Below are positions 34,441 to 48,678 of a stretch of DNA of 64,000 nt, one piece after another. The notes below the pieces were generated by a model. That model did not search any database. It saw only the letters and a program-made list of their open reading frames with translations, and had not been told where the DNA came from. Source of the stretch: Patagioenas fasciata (Eukaryota; Chordata; Aves; Columbiformes; Columbidae). The DNA lies in assembly GCF_037038585.1 (NCBI RefSeq), contig NC_092523.1, forward strand, positions 48,129,501-48,193,500, given 5' to 3'. A program made the position numbers and the translations under genes. Numbering within the stretch: the stretch's first letter is position 1; each line of letters starts with the position of its first letter.

Positions 34441-37400
34441 TGTAGAAACCATTCTAAACCTTTAAAAATCCTTGGTTGTCTCCTCTGGCACTGGAGAAAG
34501 CAGAGTTGTGGAGAGCATCTGAGATGCGGACAGACCCTGCCTGCAGATACACTGTGGCAAGCAGCATTTCCATTTTGTTCCTCTCCTAGCCATTCCTAAA
34601 GCTTGTCTCAGACATGGTAAGAGTTAATCTGTTCATTGTTGTCCTGACAGCTGCAGCTGTGAAGTAGGGCAATCCCACTGCTGACACATACCTGCACATC
34701 CTCCCACTGATGGAGTGCTCTGATGGGATGCAGTGTGGCCAACGTCTTGCACTATCGGCTTGGATTTGAGCACAAACCCAGTGCAAATCCCTGATACAGG
34801 ATTTAATATGCAGGAGTCCTCCCAGGGCACTCATTGTATCTCTGTCTCTACCATGCAGGAACTTGCCATTTATTTCCAGGCTAATTCTCTTCTTCCAAAA
34901 GCTCTTCAGGGACAGCCAAGAGGATGCTGTGCTAACTGATCAAGTTACCTCAACCTGGCCCACACAGAGTTGACAAGACTAGGTCAATGCTGACCATGAA
35001 AGCTCTCCCATTGCCTTGCAGGATGCTGCTCTTCAGATTCAGCACTTGCACTTACTGGACCAGATGGCATGGTGCACTCCAGGGGAGAGAATGGCAAGTG
35101 CTGGAGACCCAGACTACTTTAAAATAGTTGCACATGCAGTTTTGTTCATCACAGCTCATTCAAGACTTCCTTCTTGACTGGTATTGCTGGAAATAATATT
35201 AGCTGCCTGGGAAACGTGCCTTGCTGTGTGCTTCTCATACCACAAGAGCACAGAAGACACGTCTTGGTGTGGGGTTCCAGGAATGGCATGCTGACATCAG
35301 GCTGTCTGCTGGTCACCTTGAGGCTACTAGTCTAGGAGACCCAACAGTTGTGATCACATTGGCTGTGCTTGGTACAAGTCTGATCACTCTCTACACACAT
35401 GTTTTGCTTGAGGACTTCTGTCACCTACCCCTCTCCTGCTAGGTCTCCAGACCACAGGATTAAGAGATGAAAAGCAATAGGACGGGGTCAGCTCCTTGCA
35501 GTCTGGCATCACCATGCAGCCCCTGGCATCACCATGCTGCCAAAATCAATCACCACCAGCTCTTTTGCTCACCTAGTAGATACCAGGAAGGTGGGCAATT
35601 GGAGCATCAACCCGGGCAACTATAGCTGTCTGCTGTAGGGCTGCATTTTGCGATGGGCTTTGGCATGTGAAGTATTTAGTCTTTCCTGCTGAGTGTCTGT
35701 TTGCTTTGAGTCTTCGATGGGCAGAAAGACCCCAACATGGAGGAAAACAGGAGGAACACTCTGGGAAGATTCAATGGGAGCAAGAGATGTAGGCAGGGTT
35801 GGTATTCCTCCCTGGAATAACACTGCCTAAATCCTACTGATTGCAAAAGTCTCATGCAGGATGAACATTTGGGCTTTATTTCATGGCTCAGGGCAGCTTT
35901 GCTCTCTGTCAGATCAAACTGCACTGCACATTGCTTTGCACTGTCTGGGCTTTTAGCCCTACACAAAATACTGCTGTTGCTATATTGCCCAAAAGCAGGC
36001 ACCCAGGGAGCTGTGGCTGCATCCAGAGCATCTTGCTTAATCCCATGAATACCAGTCCCCACAAAAATAGAAGCAACTGCCTTCTCAGAGAGGAGCTTGC
36101 TGTATCAAGTTTCTAGTGCTCACAGCAACCAGGATAAATTAGAATTATCTTTGTGGCTGGTGGATTAAATGGTTTCTTTCCTGTAATGTTCCTTAAATGA
36201 GGGTGGGTTTTTTGTCTTTTTGGGACCCAGCAGATTTGGAGTTTCTCCTTACCTTTATGACATATTGTGCCCACTTAACTTTCTGCATTGATGATGTGGA
36301 AAATGTGCTGGAAGCCGAAAATGAAGCATGTTTACCATACATAGTGTGTTGGCAGAGAGAGGCTGGTTCTGCTAATCAAGTAGCCCACATTATATAAAAC
36401 AACCTTAAACCTCCAGCAGGCCCTGCAGTTAGCACATCATCTCTAGAGCTCAGCATCTGGGACAATGTTGCCACAGCAAAATCACTGGGATGAGATGGGA
36501 AAACAAGCAGAGGAGAGAGCCCTGCAGCCACGGCTCCAACACTGCCTCAATTTTCATATAAGAAGTATTCAAATGGGCTTGCCAAGACTGCTTCGGAGGC
36601 GAGTCTCCCACCTTCGGGCAGTTTCCATTTCCAAAATGTATTCTTTCTTTCATTTTAGTGCCCGAATTTTAATTAACTTCAAATGAATAAGTGCAGAGGA
36701 TTTGCCTACATGCTCACTGCTGCCCACTCTAAGTTTATCTTGTCTCGGATGGCTGTTGGTAAGATGCCCCACCAGCTCTCCCTGGAAAACCTGAAGGAAG
36801 ATTTTTAAACCTCCTGTAATTTGGGCTGTCTTTTCAAGCAGGATGCTCAGGAGCTACGGAGGTCCTGATTTTTAAGGTGTGCAAGGTCTTTCTCAGAGAC
36901 TGGCAGTCTCCCAGGAGGTGCCCAAATGCATGGGGAAGCACTGATGGCCACTCTCCAGAGCACAGCCGCCTCTTGGGAAGTGGGCAGTGTCCCTAGTTTT
37001 CCATCAGAGCAGTGCAGGAGAGTCAGGACTGAGCATTTTGTCGTTCTTGGAGGGACTGTGCCACTAAGTTCTGGCACACAAAGCACTGCACTAATTTCCT
37101 TCTTTCAGGGTGGCACCCTCTTTCATTCCTCCCAGATCATTCTGGCTAAAGCCCATTTCCTACAAGCAGGAGTTGTTTGATAACTGGACGCTCAGTCTGT
37201 GTGTCCCTTTTTCAAAAGCTTTTAAACCCACAGGTCAACAGCAAACCCTAGATCAACATTAGACCCAAGCATAAAGGTCTCCAATACATCCTGTTCCAGG
37301 AAAATCAAGTCCAGTAGGGGCAAGAGACCTCTTGGCAGGAGCTCACTTCATCCCTGCACAGCCACAAGGCAATGTAGGGTGCTGGCTCTGCTTTCCATGA

Positions 37401-37641
37401 GATCACTTGCTTTTCTCCTGCTCTGAGTACCCTTGGGATACACTCTTGTCATGGTGAAGGAAGAGCTTTGCAGGTAACGGTAGGCTTGTGACCTTCAGCA
37501 TGTGTCTTTCCTGCAAGTGAGTGGATATTGCCAGTCCTTTTGGAAAGCCCTAGGGTTGGCTGAGGCAGCACATGTACTGCAAACTGGAGCTCTGGGCAGC
37601 CACAGATTGCAGCATCTTGCACAAATGCATGACATGGCTAC

Positions 37642-37656
37642 TTTTTTTTTTTTTTT
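37642..37656 (+). repeat. T15 homopolymer
   Basis: Fifteen T bases. No LINE or processed-gene body is recognisable beside it that would make it a retroposition tail. Confidence 0.8.
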
Positions 37657-40600
37657 CCTGAGAAACAAAGACATGTGAGCCTTAGGACCATGACTGTTGG
37701 GCTCTTGATTCCTAGAAGTGGAGCTGCACTGATCCAGCCAAACTTGTTCCTCATGGCCTTGTGGCTTCTTGGGAAGTACGAAGGGGCACATGTCACTATC
37801 ATGAGCACACAGCGCTGCCTGAGCTGCCTGGTAGATGGCGAGGCTGCATTAGATGCTGTCATGTATGAGATGCTGGGTGTGACTGGCATTGCATCCCACA
37901 TGGCTGGGGGTAGAAGCTCTCCTGAGCAGGCTCTGTGGTATGGAGATACCAGGGTAAAGACAGGGAAGCCCAAAATCTTCAGCATGTGTAAGCTGTTCAC
38001 GTACCTAACGTATTCCAAGATGCAGATGGCCTTATTCATGAGGAAAACACATGTATCTAAGCTGGCATCCACCATCACAGCCCCCATCTCCAATTAAGGC
38101 TGTCCCTGGCCCTTTGGGGAGATGATAAAGGCTATAGAAGATAAAACATAACTGTAACAAGCTCAAGGGCTGTGAAACTTCCTCCCCCATAAGCCACCTA
38201 CACATATAACCTGCCAGTCTGTTCGGTTTTTCAGAGATAACCCTGAGGTCACACACTCAGCAGCGCAGTCTGGCTGAGCCTGCCAGCACCTCCCAGCCTG
38301 GCCTAGAGCCCCAAGCCCAGGCGGCCTTGAAGGCAGCACAGCACAGGACCACAGGGCACAGTAAATAACTCCGGCTTATTTAAACAGCCCCAGCCTGGCA
38401 GCAGAAGGTAAAACAGCAGGAATAGGAGTTCAGCAGCTCTTGGCCTTGCAGAACTACCACAAAACCAGCCACCAGTTGTTTCCCCAATCACCCTGCTTAC
38501 CTTCCAAGGGAGAGGCAAAGCAAGATGCTCAGTCTCAGTGTGGACACCCGAGGCTGAGCCCCTCTGGGGGCAGCTGGTGTTGCATAGTCACTGCAGAGCT
38601 ATGCCAGCCTGGCAGGGCATGGGCACTTTGATTTGGGCTACCTGTACTATGTCCCAAGGGTATCTCAGGGGCCATTGAGCACTTGCCAAAGCCTGGCCAT
38701 GTCCCAGCAGGATGCCAGGGGAAGGCTTCTTCACAGGGGGGAATCTGGCTCCCCTAGCCAACTGGGAGGGACATAGGAGTGTGGCAGCTCCTCTCTCCAG
38801 CTGCAGCTCAAGGCCTGGCAGGGCTTGTGTTGACTTTGTGCTCCAGGGCTGCACAGGCACGTGTACAGAGCTCACCAGCCTGTGCAGCAGCTCTTCTCAG
38901 AATAAATTCGGGACTTCAGCCCTGAAGCTGGCAGCGCTCACAGCATGCCACCTCCATGTGACCGGCAGCCAGCACAGACCTACAGCTGCTCTCCTGCTGT
39001 CCACGCCATGAAGGCAGGGGATGGTCCAAGCAAGGCAGCAAAGTGCTCCACTAGGTCATGTAATACGTGCCACCCACCGCAGGGGAACTTCAAGACCCTT
39101 TCTCACATCCCCTGTTTCACCACCACAGTCCTGCCAGCAGCCAGAGCAGAGAGACTATTGTCATCAGCTCAGCATTGGGCATAGGTATGGCAGTTTAGTC
39201 TGAAATTTCCTGATGCTCCATTTCTGGCTTTTGGAGCCTACTGCCTGGCCATGCTCAGGTTCCCACACTTCTGTGGAGACAGCAAAACTTTCTACTGCTA
39301 CTTTCAGCCCTTGTTTCACTTTGCTCTTGAATGCCACTACAGGGTAGAGAAACAGAATGGAAACATAGCGGGCCAGGAGCAGAATGGAGGAGAAGGCTGG
39401 GCAACTGTTTCCCAATAACTGCATGAATTTGGGGAGAGGATTGCTGCCAAAGGATTTTCGTCGTGTTTACATTGCATCTCCACTAGATGTGAAACAGGTA
39501 CTTTAACTCAATGGACTCTTCGCCAGCCTTTCAACCACTTCTGCAAGAGCTAGGACTCCCATGTTGTTCTTGCATTTGCAAGAAAGGAAATACAGGTTTC
39601 TGCTGCCAGCCCTCAGGCCTGCCTAGAGGAGAAGTCTGGGTTAGACTAAACTCTGAGCCAACAGGGACTCCAAGGAAAGGGCTGCACAGAGGCACTTGTA
39701 TGAGATGCAGCTGCCTGTGCTTGAGGCAGATCAGTAGCGACCTCCCACGGAGTCCAGACAGTCAGGGAAGGAGGAATCTCACAGTCCCCAGAGGGATGAC
39801 AGGGAGTCCACAGTGCTTCTTGCTGGAAGCATCTTCTGGAAGACATTTGCTCACCATGTTTGTTTGAAGCCTGGAGTTAAGATTGAACTAATCAGACATT
39901 AGCCCTGTGCACCCCAAAGAGCACCCGCCACCAACACAGTGGACTTTGCAACAATATCCATGGAGCACACATCTTTCTTTGCTACAACTGCTCAGCATCA
40001 CCATCTGCTTGCTTTTTCCTCCAAACTGAGTCCAGGCTGAGACTGAAAGGCATTAAACAATGTCAAAAGTTTGGAGGGAGTTTGAATATCCTTTTTGCAT
40101 GATGAAAGGGAGAGCAGGGTTAGGACACAGTTTGCTTAAAGGTTAAAAAATAGTCTCCAAAAAGCTGAAGTCACATGGGCACAGAGGAGCTGGCTGCCAC
40201 AGTTTTTGGCACTGGATTTATCGAGCATGCTCTTCCTGGATGCCAGCCCATGCTTGTCTCTTGCAGTCTTTATCTTATCCAGAAATGAGCATGCTTTACC
40301 TCATGCTGGGACCCATAGATCAAGATATCTCAGAGGACCCAGTAAAAGAGCTCAGGAAAGCTCAGGGGCCTCTTTTGAATGGCCTTCAGTCACTGTGGGA
40401 CCAGGTCACTGAAACTGGGTCACAATCTCTGGTAATAGCAAAACTCATCTGGCACAGGAAAGGCAAACCTTGAGGGAGTGTCCAGTTACTGCTCCGGTCT
40501 TTGGAGCTGAAACCTGACTTTGATCTGCCCCTGAATTTACACCTTTCTCTGACATCAATGTCTGCCCTGGCTTTGGGTCAGATGCTTCAGCCCAGACTCC

Positions 40601-42139
40601 AGGAGATTGCCTGTGGACAAGATGATGATAAGCACCACCACAGAGTCTTGTGAGACATGGAAACTTATGAAAACTATCTTTTCCCCTCTCCCTGTGATGT
40701 TCCCTAAACCAGGCCAGCACAGTAGAAATCCATGAAACAAATGCCATGGCTGCCTGCGCCTCCAAAACCTCACCCAGAGAGGCAAAGGCTGAGGCTGGGG
40801 AACTTGAAAGGGCAGCAGGGAGAGCTGTGCCCCATCACAGGGCATGGGACATCCTGGAGGGAGGCCAGGGAGGGCTGTGCAGCTCCTGGGATCCTACCTT
40901 GGTGGCCAAGCTCGGTGACCTCTTGGATGGCATTCTGACAGCGATGCTTTTGCACTTGAAGCACGGGGCACATGGCAAATAATTGGAAGGGCTGCCTGTC
41001 ACTCTAGAAAGCGGTAAGAAATGCAGTCAGCAAGCAGCTGGGCCAGGCAAAGCAATCCAGCAAGCATGGGTCTGCAGGCAGGGCCACTCCTTATCACCCA
41101 GGGGTTTCATGGAAGCCAGCTCAGGCTCTGGGGGACTGCCCAGGAGAATGACCCATCTCTGCTTGCAGAGAGAGTGTAGGGCAGGCAAGGAGTGGTCTCC
41201 ACAGTGCCTTTGAGATGTCGCACATCACTTGCCCCATTGGGAGTGAAATGTGACACTGAGTGTGTGGGGCAGGTGTCACCTCCTTGCATGCCAACCTCCA
41301 CTGTCCCAGCCCATGTGTCCATATGAGGCATTCTCCAGCTGCCGTTATCACTATTTCAGGACCACTTGAATTCCTGGCTCTTATCAGGCTTTTTCTGGAC
41401 ACGTGAGCCCTTGAGTTCAACTGCCTCTAGGCCACATCTGGGCCCTTCCCAGTCCATCTGCTGAGCCAGCTACACAGAAGTTGGGGGTGGCAGTGTTGGC
41501 ATCAAGGGCAGCTTCTGGATTATAAACCTTTTGTTTTTTCCTCAGAGGATCACCGAAATCCCAGACTCTCAGGCTGTTACTTCTCATGGCCCTGTTTTTT
41601 ATCAAGCAGATACTTGGTTCACCTGCCACACAGCAGGCACCTTTGAGTTTTAGACCAGTGATGCCCACCAGTGCCTTTGCTGCCGGGCCCAACTCTCCCA
41701 GTACAGGGTGGCTGGAGTTACCAGTGCTGCCCAGGTTCTCTAGCACATGGTTGGGGAAGCATCATCTCAGGTCCACTACCTATCCCTGCAGGTGATTTCA
41801 ACCTATTTGTAAAGCATTTCTACACATTAGCCTTTGGGTAGGGAGGAGGAGCTGGGCAGCCTTGCTCTTTGCTCTGCAGCTTTCCCCCTACCCATAGGAT
41901 TTTGCCTTCTCTGAAGATTGCTAGGGAGAAATTCCAATATATCTGTGACATTGAGCAAGATTTTTTATGAGTCCTTCAGCTCAAAAGTGGTCTGCTGCAC
42001 CCTGTCTGACAGGGAGCTATGGCAGATGTCTAGAGAAGAGCTGGACAAGCCTGTAGTGATTCCCCTCTGGATTACTTTCCCAGCCAGCTCAATTTGCAGA
42101 TCAAGGATTTCTTGAAAAGGCAGCAGTGTCTTTGTGTGC

Positions 42140-42290
42140 GACAGTGGCATTTTTTCTTCTGTGAATATGTCTGGTCCCTTTTTGAACTTACATCAGTTTT
42201 TAGCATCCACAAGGTCCTGTGACAGGGAGTTGCACACTTTACGTACATGTCCTTTACGAACAGAAATAAAGTAAGAGTGGTCTGATGCTA
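42140..42290 (-). mobile_element. Old CR1 LINE fragment (minus orientation)
   Basis: The stretch CTGGTCCCTTTTTGAAC, TTAGCATCCACAAGGTCCTG and GGGAGTTGCACACTTTACG follows the order of the reverse-complemented CR1 consensus (few hundred bases from the 3' end), but with many substitutions. It is an old copy; both ends are uncertain. Confidence 0.45.
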
Positions 42291-42782
42291 GCAGCTGATG
42301 GGATCACAAGATCTCTGATAAAATCTTCATTCATGTTTTAAGTCTTAGACCAGAGTGAGTGGTGAAACAAACCAGCCAAACTTTAAGACCCCAGCGTGGA
42401 GGGCAGCTGAGCATGTCATTGGTATCAGCGAAGGCAGGCAGGAATTTTCAGAGGTGCAAGAGTCACATCATGGTAACATGCACTGTGAGCAAAGGTCTGT
42501 GAGCCATATCTCTTGCATACAGCCCCCAGATAGGCTTATTTGCTTTATGCAGAATAAGATACCTCTGTATTAGTAAGACATGCATGTGTTTACCTTAGAT
42601 TAGGATAACTTGGCTTTGGCATATTTGATTGCTTCCTAAAGATTAGGACAATTTTATATTAGTAATAAATTCATTAAAGGAAGGGGTTTGCTCTGAGACA
42701 GTGTAGTGAGCTCATGCTCATCTACTACTTCCTATCTTCAATAGCTTTGAGACATTTACCAAACCATTTTGAGTCATACTTG

Positions 42783-42832
42783 TTTCCTTTCCTTTCCTTT
42801 TCTTTCTTCCTTTCTTTCCTTTCTCCTCTCTT
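42783..42832 (+). repeat. 50-base TTTCC/TTTC polypyrimidine repeat
   Basis: An unbroken C/T run built of TTTCC and TTTC units. Confidence 0.85.
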
Positions 42833-43169
42833 AGCCACACAATGCTGGTTATCACACTATACTGATATGAGTTCTCCATGTTTTATCTGCCTCTCATCAT
42901 TCTGTATTTGCTCATTGGATCACATACTCTTAATTTTAAGCACTGGGTTTTTTTTGCCTTGGTGCCCTGAGATGGGTCTGTGAACTCCCATAGACTCCAC
43001 CAGGGGGGATCAGTAGTCATTGATGCTTTCAAGGGGCAACAGTTTCAAATGGGGAAATACAACCATGTAGTCATGGACAGCTTTATGTGGAAGGGAGCTC
43101 TGGAGGTGTCTGTCCCCTCCTCACTCCGCATGTGAGGGCTACCCTCACAGTCGCGTCAGGATATTTGAG

Positions 43170-43570
43170 TCAACATCCAGGTGAGGCTTGATGGTCCCCA
43201 AGGACAGAGATGCCACCACCTTTCTGGGCCATGTACTGCTGCACCATTCTTCTGGAGCCAAGTGGTTTCCACCTGTCCTATCAGAGGTCCCTGTGCTGCA
43301 GAAGCACTTGTTGGCTCTTGTCCTCTCACCAGGCTCATCTGAGAAGGGTTTGGCTCTGCATTCCCTGTCTACCTCTCAGGCAGTGGAAGATGCACCTGCT
43401 GCCCAATCGGCCATCTCTCTGGGTTGAAGAAGCCCAGCTCCCTCCATCTCTCCTTACATGCCATGTACTCCACACTCTCACCAACTCGGTGGCTGCTGCC
43501 GGGCTGCAGCTTGTCACCATTTCTCTCACACCAGGAACCCAGATGGGGCACAGAGCTCCATGTACAGCCT
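43170..43570 (-). mobile_element. Degraded CR1 LINE fragment (minus orientation)
   Basis: Reverse-complement CR1 features occur in the correct order: TTGATGGTCCCCAAGGACAG with AGATGCCACCACCTTTCTGG, then GGTTGAAGAAGCCCAGCTCC with CTCCATCTCTCCTTACATGC. These are diverged relatives of the CR1 3' region. It is older than the copies at 45.2 and 53.1 kb. Confidence 0.55.
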
Positions 43571-43939
43571 CAGCAATGCCCGGCAGTGAGGAACGCAGCC
43601 CTGATGATGATATAAGAGCCTCAGACTTTGGAATGATCTGGAAAAGGCAATTAAAGCTGGAGTGTGGCACAATGCCTTTGACATCTCACAACTGCACCCT
43701 CTGATCATAAGGTAATAACACACCCCGAAGGGAAACTGGGCTGCAAAACAAAGGAAGTCCACTCAGTAAATCGGATGCACGCTCATGCAGATAAGAAATG
43801 CTGAGGGTCAGCAGCATTGTGATATGCAGTGGTCAGGCCCCTGACAGACTCTCCACTGCAGCGTCTGTACCAGACAGGGACATTGCCTGCTGCAATGTTG
43901 GTGTCAAGCATCCTCCCTGCCCCAAGGCAGCTGCCTCCA

Positions 43940-44110
43940 ACCCTTTATTTAGAGATTTATTGTAAATATGCTATTTAACTTTAGAAATCTCTATGGTCTA
44001 CTTTGCACTTAAGTCTTAATTCGCAATTTTTACTTTATATTTTCTATTACAAATTGTATATTGTGGTTATATACAAGCATATTTATTGCCATATAATAGA
44101 TATCATGCAT
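43940..44110. other. Sharp AT-rich block
   Basis: About 170 bases of A/T-dominated sequence (TTATTTAGAG, TATATTTTCTATTAC, TATTTATTGCCATATAATAG) stand in moderate-GC surroundings. No coding frame and no element family was recognised. It could be a relic 3' UTR, a matrix-attachment-like stretch or simply compositional. Confidence 0.4.
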
Positions 44111-45229
44111 TTTCATATTTATGAGTGTCTAATGAAACATATGCCCACCTCCTCCCAGATTAACCAGGCTACATAACAGCAATGAGCCAGGAGTACTGAT
44201 GAACTTGGCCCCCAGCTGAGGTGAGAGCCGAGGCCGAGCAGCCAAGTACTGACACTTGGAGCCAGCTCTGTGATCAAAACCCCTGGGTAAACCAGGGGGC
44301 ACTGACTGCTATTTATAGCTGCCTTAGCTCATGTTTAAGCAGAGGCTTTAAAAAACTCAGAGGCAGTTTGGGTGCTGGGGGTCACCCCATCCTGCACACG
44401 TGGCACATGGTTCCTTGCAGAAGAATGGTGCAAAACCCAAATTGTGCCATTGCACAGACTGGATCAAGCCCTGGCTGTCAGGGAGGTCACAAACAGCTTG
44501 GGCTAAGCTGTTATTTAAATAGTACTTGGTTGTTTCATTTAGCTGAGCTAAAAGCTAACTCTGCCTGCCTTTTGGAAGACCCAGGCAAATCCCTTAGCTG
44601 ACCAAACCCCACCACAACCACAATTCTAGTGGCTATGGGACCACGGGCTACAAAGGTAGTCCCCAAACTGTCGAACAGCTGAAATCCAGCACACAGCAGC
44701 AACCATTTGAGCTGTATTTGGGCTTGTAAGGGCTCCCACAGAGGATCCAACCAGCAATGGCCTTGAGGGAGGGGAAATCAGAAGACTGGACTTGAAGTAA
44801 TTTCAAGACTATGTAATCAAAGAGAATCGAGAAAGTTGGCAGGGATTGAGGTGGGTCAGCCCTTCGTGGGGCAGCCAGCCTAGAGATACAGCCCTTCTCT
44901 GGGACGTGACAGAGCCTTCCTGTCTCTGGGATGTGCTAATAATTATGAGATCTGAAGCGAATTGTGAGTTTCGGGTGATAAGGTTACAGCAACCAGTTGC
45001 AGACAACAGTGTATAGTCTTTCCTAGGCTGTTGCCACCTCAGGAGCCTGAATGGCACAGGAAAGCTTGTGTTCTGAAGTGACCCTTACATGAATGAAAAT
45101 AATTAGTGCAGAGAGTTCAGTATTGCCTGCAATTTTTCAGCATTGCACTGTTAGTTTTGCTGGAATGGTACTGCAGAAAATTGGAGTAATGCGGTGGAGG
45201 TCAAAGTATTTTTGAAATATTAGGAAGGC

Positions 45230-45952
45230 TTAGGGTTCTAGTATAAGTTAGGGAATGACCTATTAGAGAGCAGCGTAGGAGAAAGGGACCTGGGGGTCCT
45301 GGTGGACAGCAGGATGACCACGAGCCAGCACTGTGCCCTTGTGGTCAGGAAGGTCAATGGCATCCTGGGGTGTATTACAAGGTGGGTGGTTAGTAGGTTG
45401 AGAGAGGTTCTCCTTCCCCTCTACTCTGCCCTGGTGAGACTGCATCTGGAATATTGTGTCCAGTTCTGGGCCCCTCAGTTCAAGGACAGGGAACTGCTGG
45501 AGAGGGTCCAGCGCAGAGCAACAAAGATGATTAAGGGACTGAAGCATCTTCCTTATGAGGAAAGGCTGAGGGAACTGGGTCTCTTTAGCTTGGAGAAGAG
45601 AAGACTGAGGGGCAACCTCATGAACATTTATAAATATGTCAGGGTTGAGTGTCACGAGTATGGAGCCAGGGTCTTCTTGGTGGCAACCAATGATAAGACA
45701 AGGAGCAATGGGTATAAACTGGAACACAGGAGGTTCCACTTAAATATGAGAAGAAACTTCTTCTCAGTGAGGGTGACAGACACTGGAACAGGCTGCCCAG
45801 GGAGGTTGTGGAGTCTCCTTCTCTGGAGACATTCAAAACCCGCCTGGACACATTCCTGTGTAACCTCATCTAGGTGTTCCTGCTCCAGCAGGGGGATTGG
45901 ACTAGGTGATCTTTAGAGGTCCCTTCCAATCCCTAACATTCTGTGATTCTGT
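45230..45952 (+). mobile_element. CR1 LINE, 5'-truncated copy (about 0.72 kb)
   Basis: A well-preserved 3' part of the avian CR1 retrotransposon: GACCTGGGGGTCCTGGTGGA near the start, then CTCTACTCTGCCCTGGTGAG, GAACTGCTGGAGAGGGTCCA, GGAAAGGCTGAGGGAACTGG and GAGACATTCAAAACCCGCCT. It ends in ATTCTGTGATTCTGT, the diagnostic CR1 terminus. An open frame of 204 codons runs through it (45,302-45,916) and should not be read as a host gene. The lack of an A-tail and the 5' truncation are normal for CR1. It is the youngest-looking mobile element in the window. Confidence 0.93.
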
Positions 45953-48678
45953 AAAAGATGGCATGTCAGTAGAAACTGAGTGGCATTTGGCTTTCAGAAA
46001 AACAGCCAAGTTATCATTGCACTTCTGGAGGTGAAAAAAGATCAATACTTAAGACAGCTCAAAATCTGTGGGACCAGGTTTCTTTTTTCTCTGTAACTGA
46101 AAAGCTCAGCAATAGATGATGTTCTGCTTTTTGAGCTTATTTGAGCATAGGCCATAACACTGAACTCTTTCCATACAGACAGATTCTTAACACTAGCAAA
46201 CACATAACTATGCAGGATGTTGTCCATGTAGGTAGACCCATATGTGCGTGCCCATGTATATGTAAGAGTCACACTGATGCCCATGTCATTGACTTCTTGC
46301 ACAAGACATGAAAAAGCAATATTGCATTCACTTCCTTTCTCAAAAACCAGTCATTTGAAATATAACAGTCACCAGATGTTCAGCTGCTATGCCCTATTGC
46401 ATCTCTTCCAGTTTTGTCCCTCTATCAGGAACAGATAGGTCAGCAAATCCAATGACCAGCCTACTTGTGATGACTTTCAGAACCATCACAATTATTCCAA
46501 CTTGCTGATTTTTCTACAGCTCCCAGCTATCGCTGTTTTTTTTTGCAGCTTTGCTGGTGCCACCTGGTTCAGATTACTATAGGCTAGTCTCCTGTCTTAC
46601 AAAGCCAAAGACCTTCTCCTTTCCCCACCTGTTGTGTCTGCCTTCCAGTGCTTTAACTTCTGCTCAGGAACAGTGGCATCTAGGAAAGCTTATTGGACAC
46701 TGAGCAGTCTGTTTTATTTTTGGGAGGGGGTTGCATTTTCTTTACATTGATTTTCAGCCACTGCAGGATCCTAGTGGCTGCTGCTCAAGGCTGGCAGCAT
46801 CCTCCTCTTCCATGTGCCATCCCATGCAGATGGAAACCAGGCAGGTCAGTAATAGGAGTCCAGCAAAAACTAGAGGAGGAGGGATGAAGAAGACGGACAA
46901 AAATGCTCGCAGACTCCACGGGCTGGGGACACGTGCTGTTCCCAGCTGTCAGCACTGGAACCCTCCTTAATGTATGCTCTGATGGTCCAACATGCTCCTC
47001 TCCAACCCGAGCCAGTGGTAGGCTTCCTATGAATAACCAGCCTGCTTTCCAGGTCCCTTCAGAGGTATTCCCGACCTGTGTGTGTGTCTCGTTTGCCCGC
47101 ACATTTCTTAAATTCTGCTTCATCCAATCCAAAGTTAGATGTCCTTGCTGTGGTGCAATGATGCTGTGCATAACTGATTCTTGCTAGTGCAATGAGATGA
47201 GCTAGATCTGGTGAGATCAGGCAGGGAGAGCAGGATCCTCAGCACTCAGGAAACAAGGCAATGCCAAGCTACCTGCAGACAGTGGAGGTATTTGTATGCA
47301 CCCAACCTGGGATCTCAAGTGACCTACTTTGCTGCATTTATTGTGCAGCTTCAGAAGTACAAGAACCCCAGAGAGGGGTAATATTTTCTAGTAGTCAGTT
47401 TCTGCAAGGATGAAACTTCAGGCTTCTGGATAATTGGGCAAATTATTCAATATGACCATTTTTTTTGTCCTGGGATTAAATTAAAATATCCAAATAAAAA
47501 TCTAGGTTACACTTGAAAAATGTTTTCAAAGAATGCAAAGGCTGATGATGGGAGTAGCCCCAGCTGACCTCTTTCCCCAGCACTCTCTACTCAGCTCTTG
47601 CCTTTACTGTTGACATTGCCTTTGGTACTTGCTTGAGATGCCATTTAAAAGCCAGGCATCTTGTTCCTGCTTCTTTTTGGATTCCCTCTATAGTGAGTGC
47701 ACAGAGATAGGCAAGTCTGTAAAGCAGCAGATCCCATCTTTCATTGACACTAATCTTAGAATGAGACAAAATGCTTCATGGAGGGACTGACCCTTCTCTG
47801 CTGCAGCAGAGAGAGCCTGGATACTGAGAGAGGCTCAGCTGAAAACCACGAACCCCTGAAAGGAGTTTAGGATTGTATTTATTTTCAAGAACTACATGCA
47901 CCCTCAAGTCTGGCCTTTTTTCTCTCAGCCTTCATCAGCATACAAGTGACAAAGCACAGTCTCTCATGCAAAGATAAGCCCCCTGAGTCCCCAGGCCTAG
48001 ACATATGCAAGTTCCCAAGTCATCAGCCCCACCAAATAAGGTTTGCAGCCTCTGTAGGGCACCCAAGTTAAAATACATGTTGCTTCACTATGACTTACGC
48101 ATCTAGGGCAGATCCAAGTCCAGCCAGTTGGACACTTGTATGGCGTAAACAAGGTGAGCTACCAGTGCAGCTGGACTGATGCAGCCTGCCTGAGAGGAGC
48201 TGAGCATCCCTCCGTCCCTGTGATCACATCAGTGTATTGATGGAAACAGCCCCAATTCCTTTTCATGCTGTCGCCACTCCAGCCCACCTCTTGCTCTCCA
48301 CCTCCTGCAAGAGCACATGGGCAATTAGAGGATTTGAGGTTCTAGGCCAAGCTGTGTCCTTATATCCTTATACTCCTTCTTCCCTTCATGTAGAAGGGGA
48401 TGTACTGCCTTTTTTTTTTTAACATGTATGTGCACAACTAGGTACTCTTGGGTTCAAGCAAACAGAAAGGATGGAAAGCCATTATGTTTCTCTGCATCAA
48501 CTGAAGCATACCAAAGAAAAGTTTCTTTGGTCAAGCCAGACACCTCCACAGCGCATGTTCACTAGGGAAAGTAATGCTCTCAAGAAAAAAAAAAAGGATG
48601 GGTACACAGTTATTGCACTGCTTTGTGCAGTCTTGGGGCAGAGAAACAACCTCCTTTCTTTTGCTGTGATTTTTCCAG

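Noticed and set aside
45302-45916. A 204-codon frame read as a host protein
   Set aside because: It is the 3' part of a CR1 LINE.
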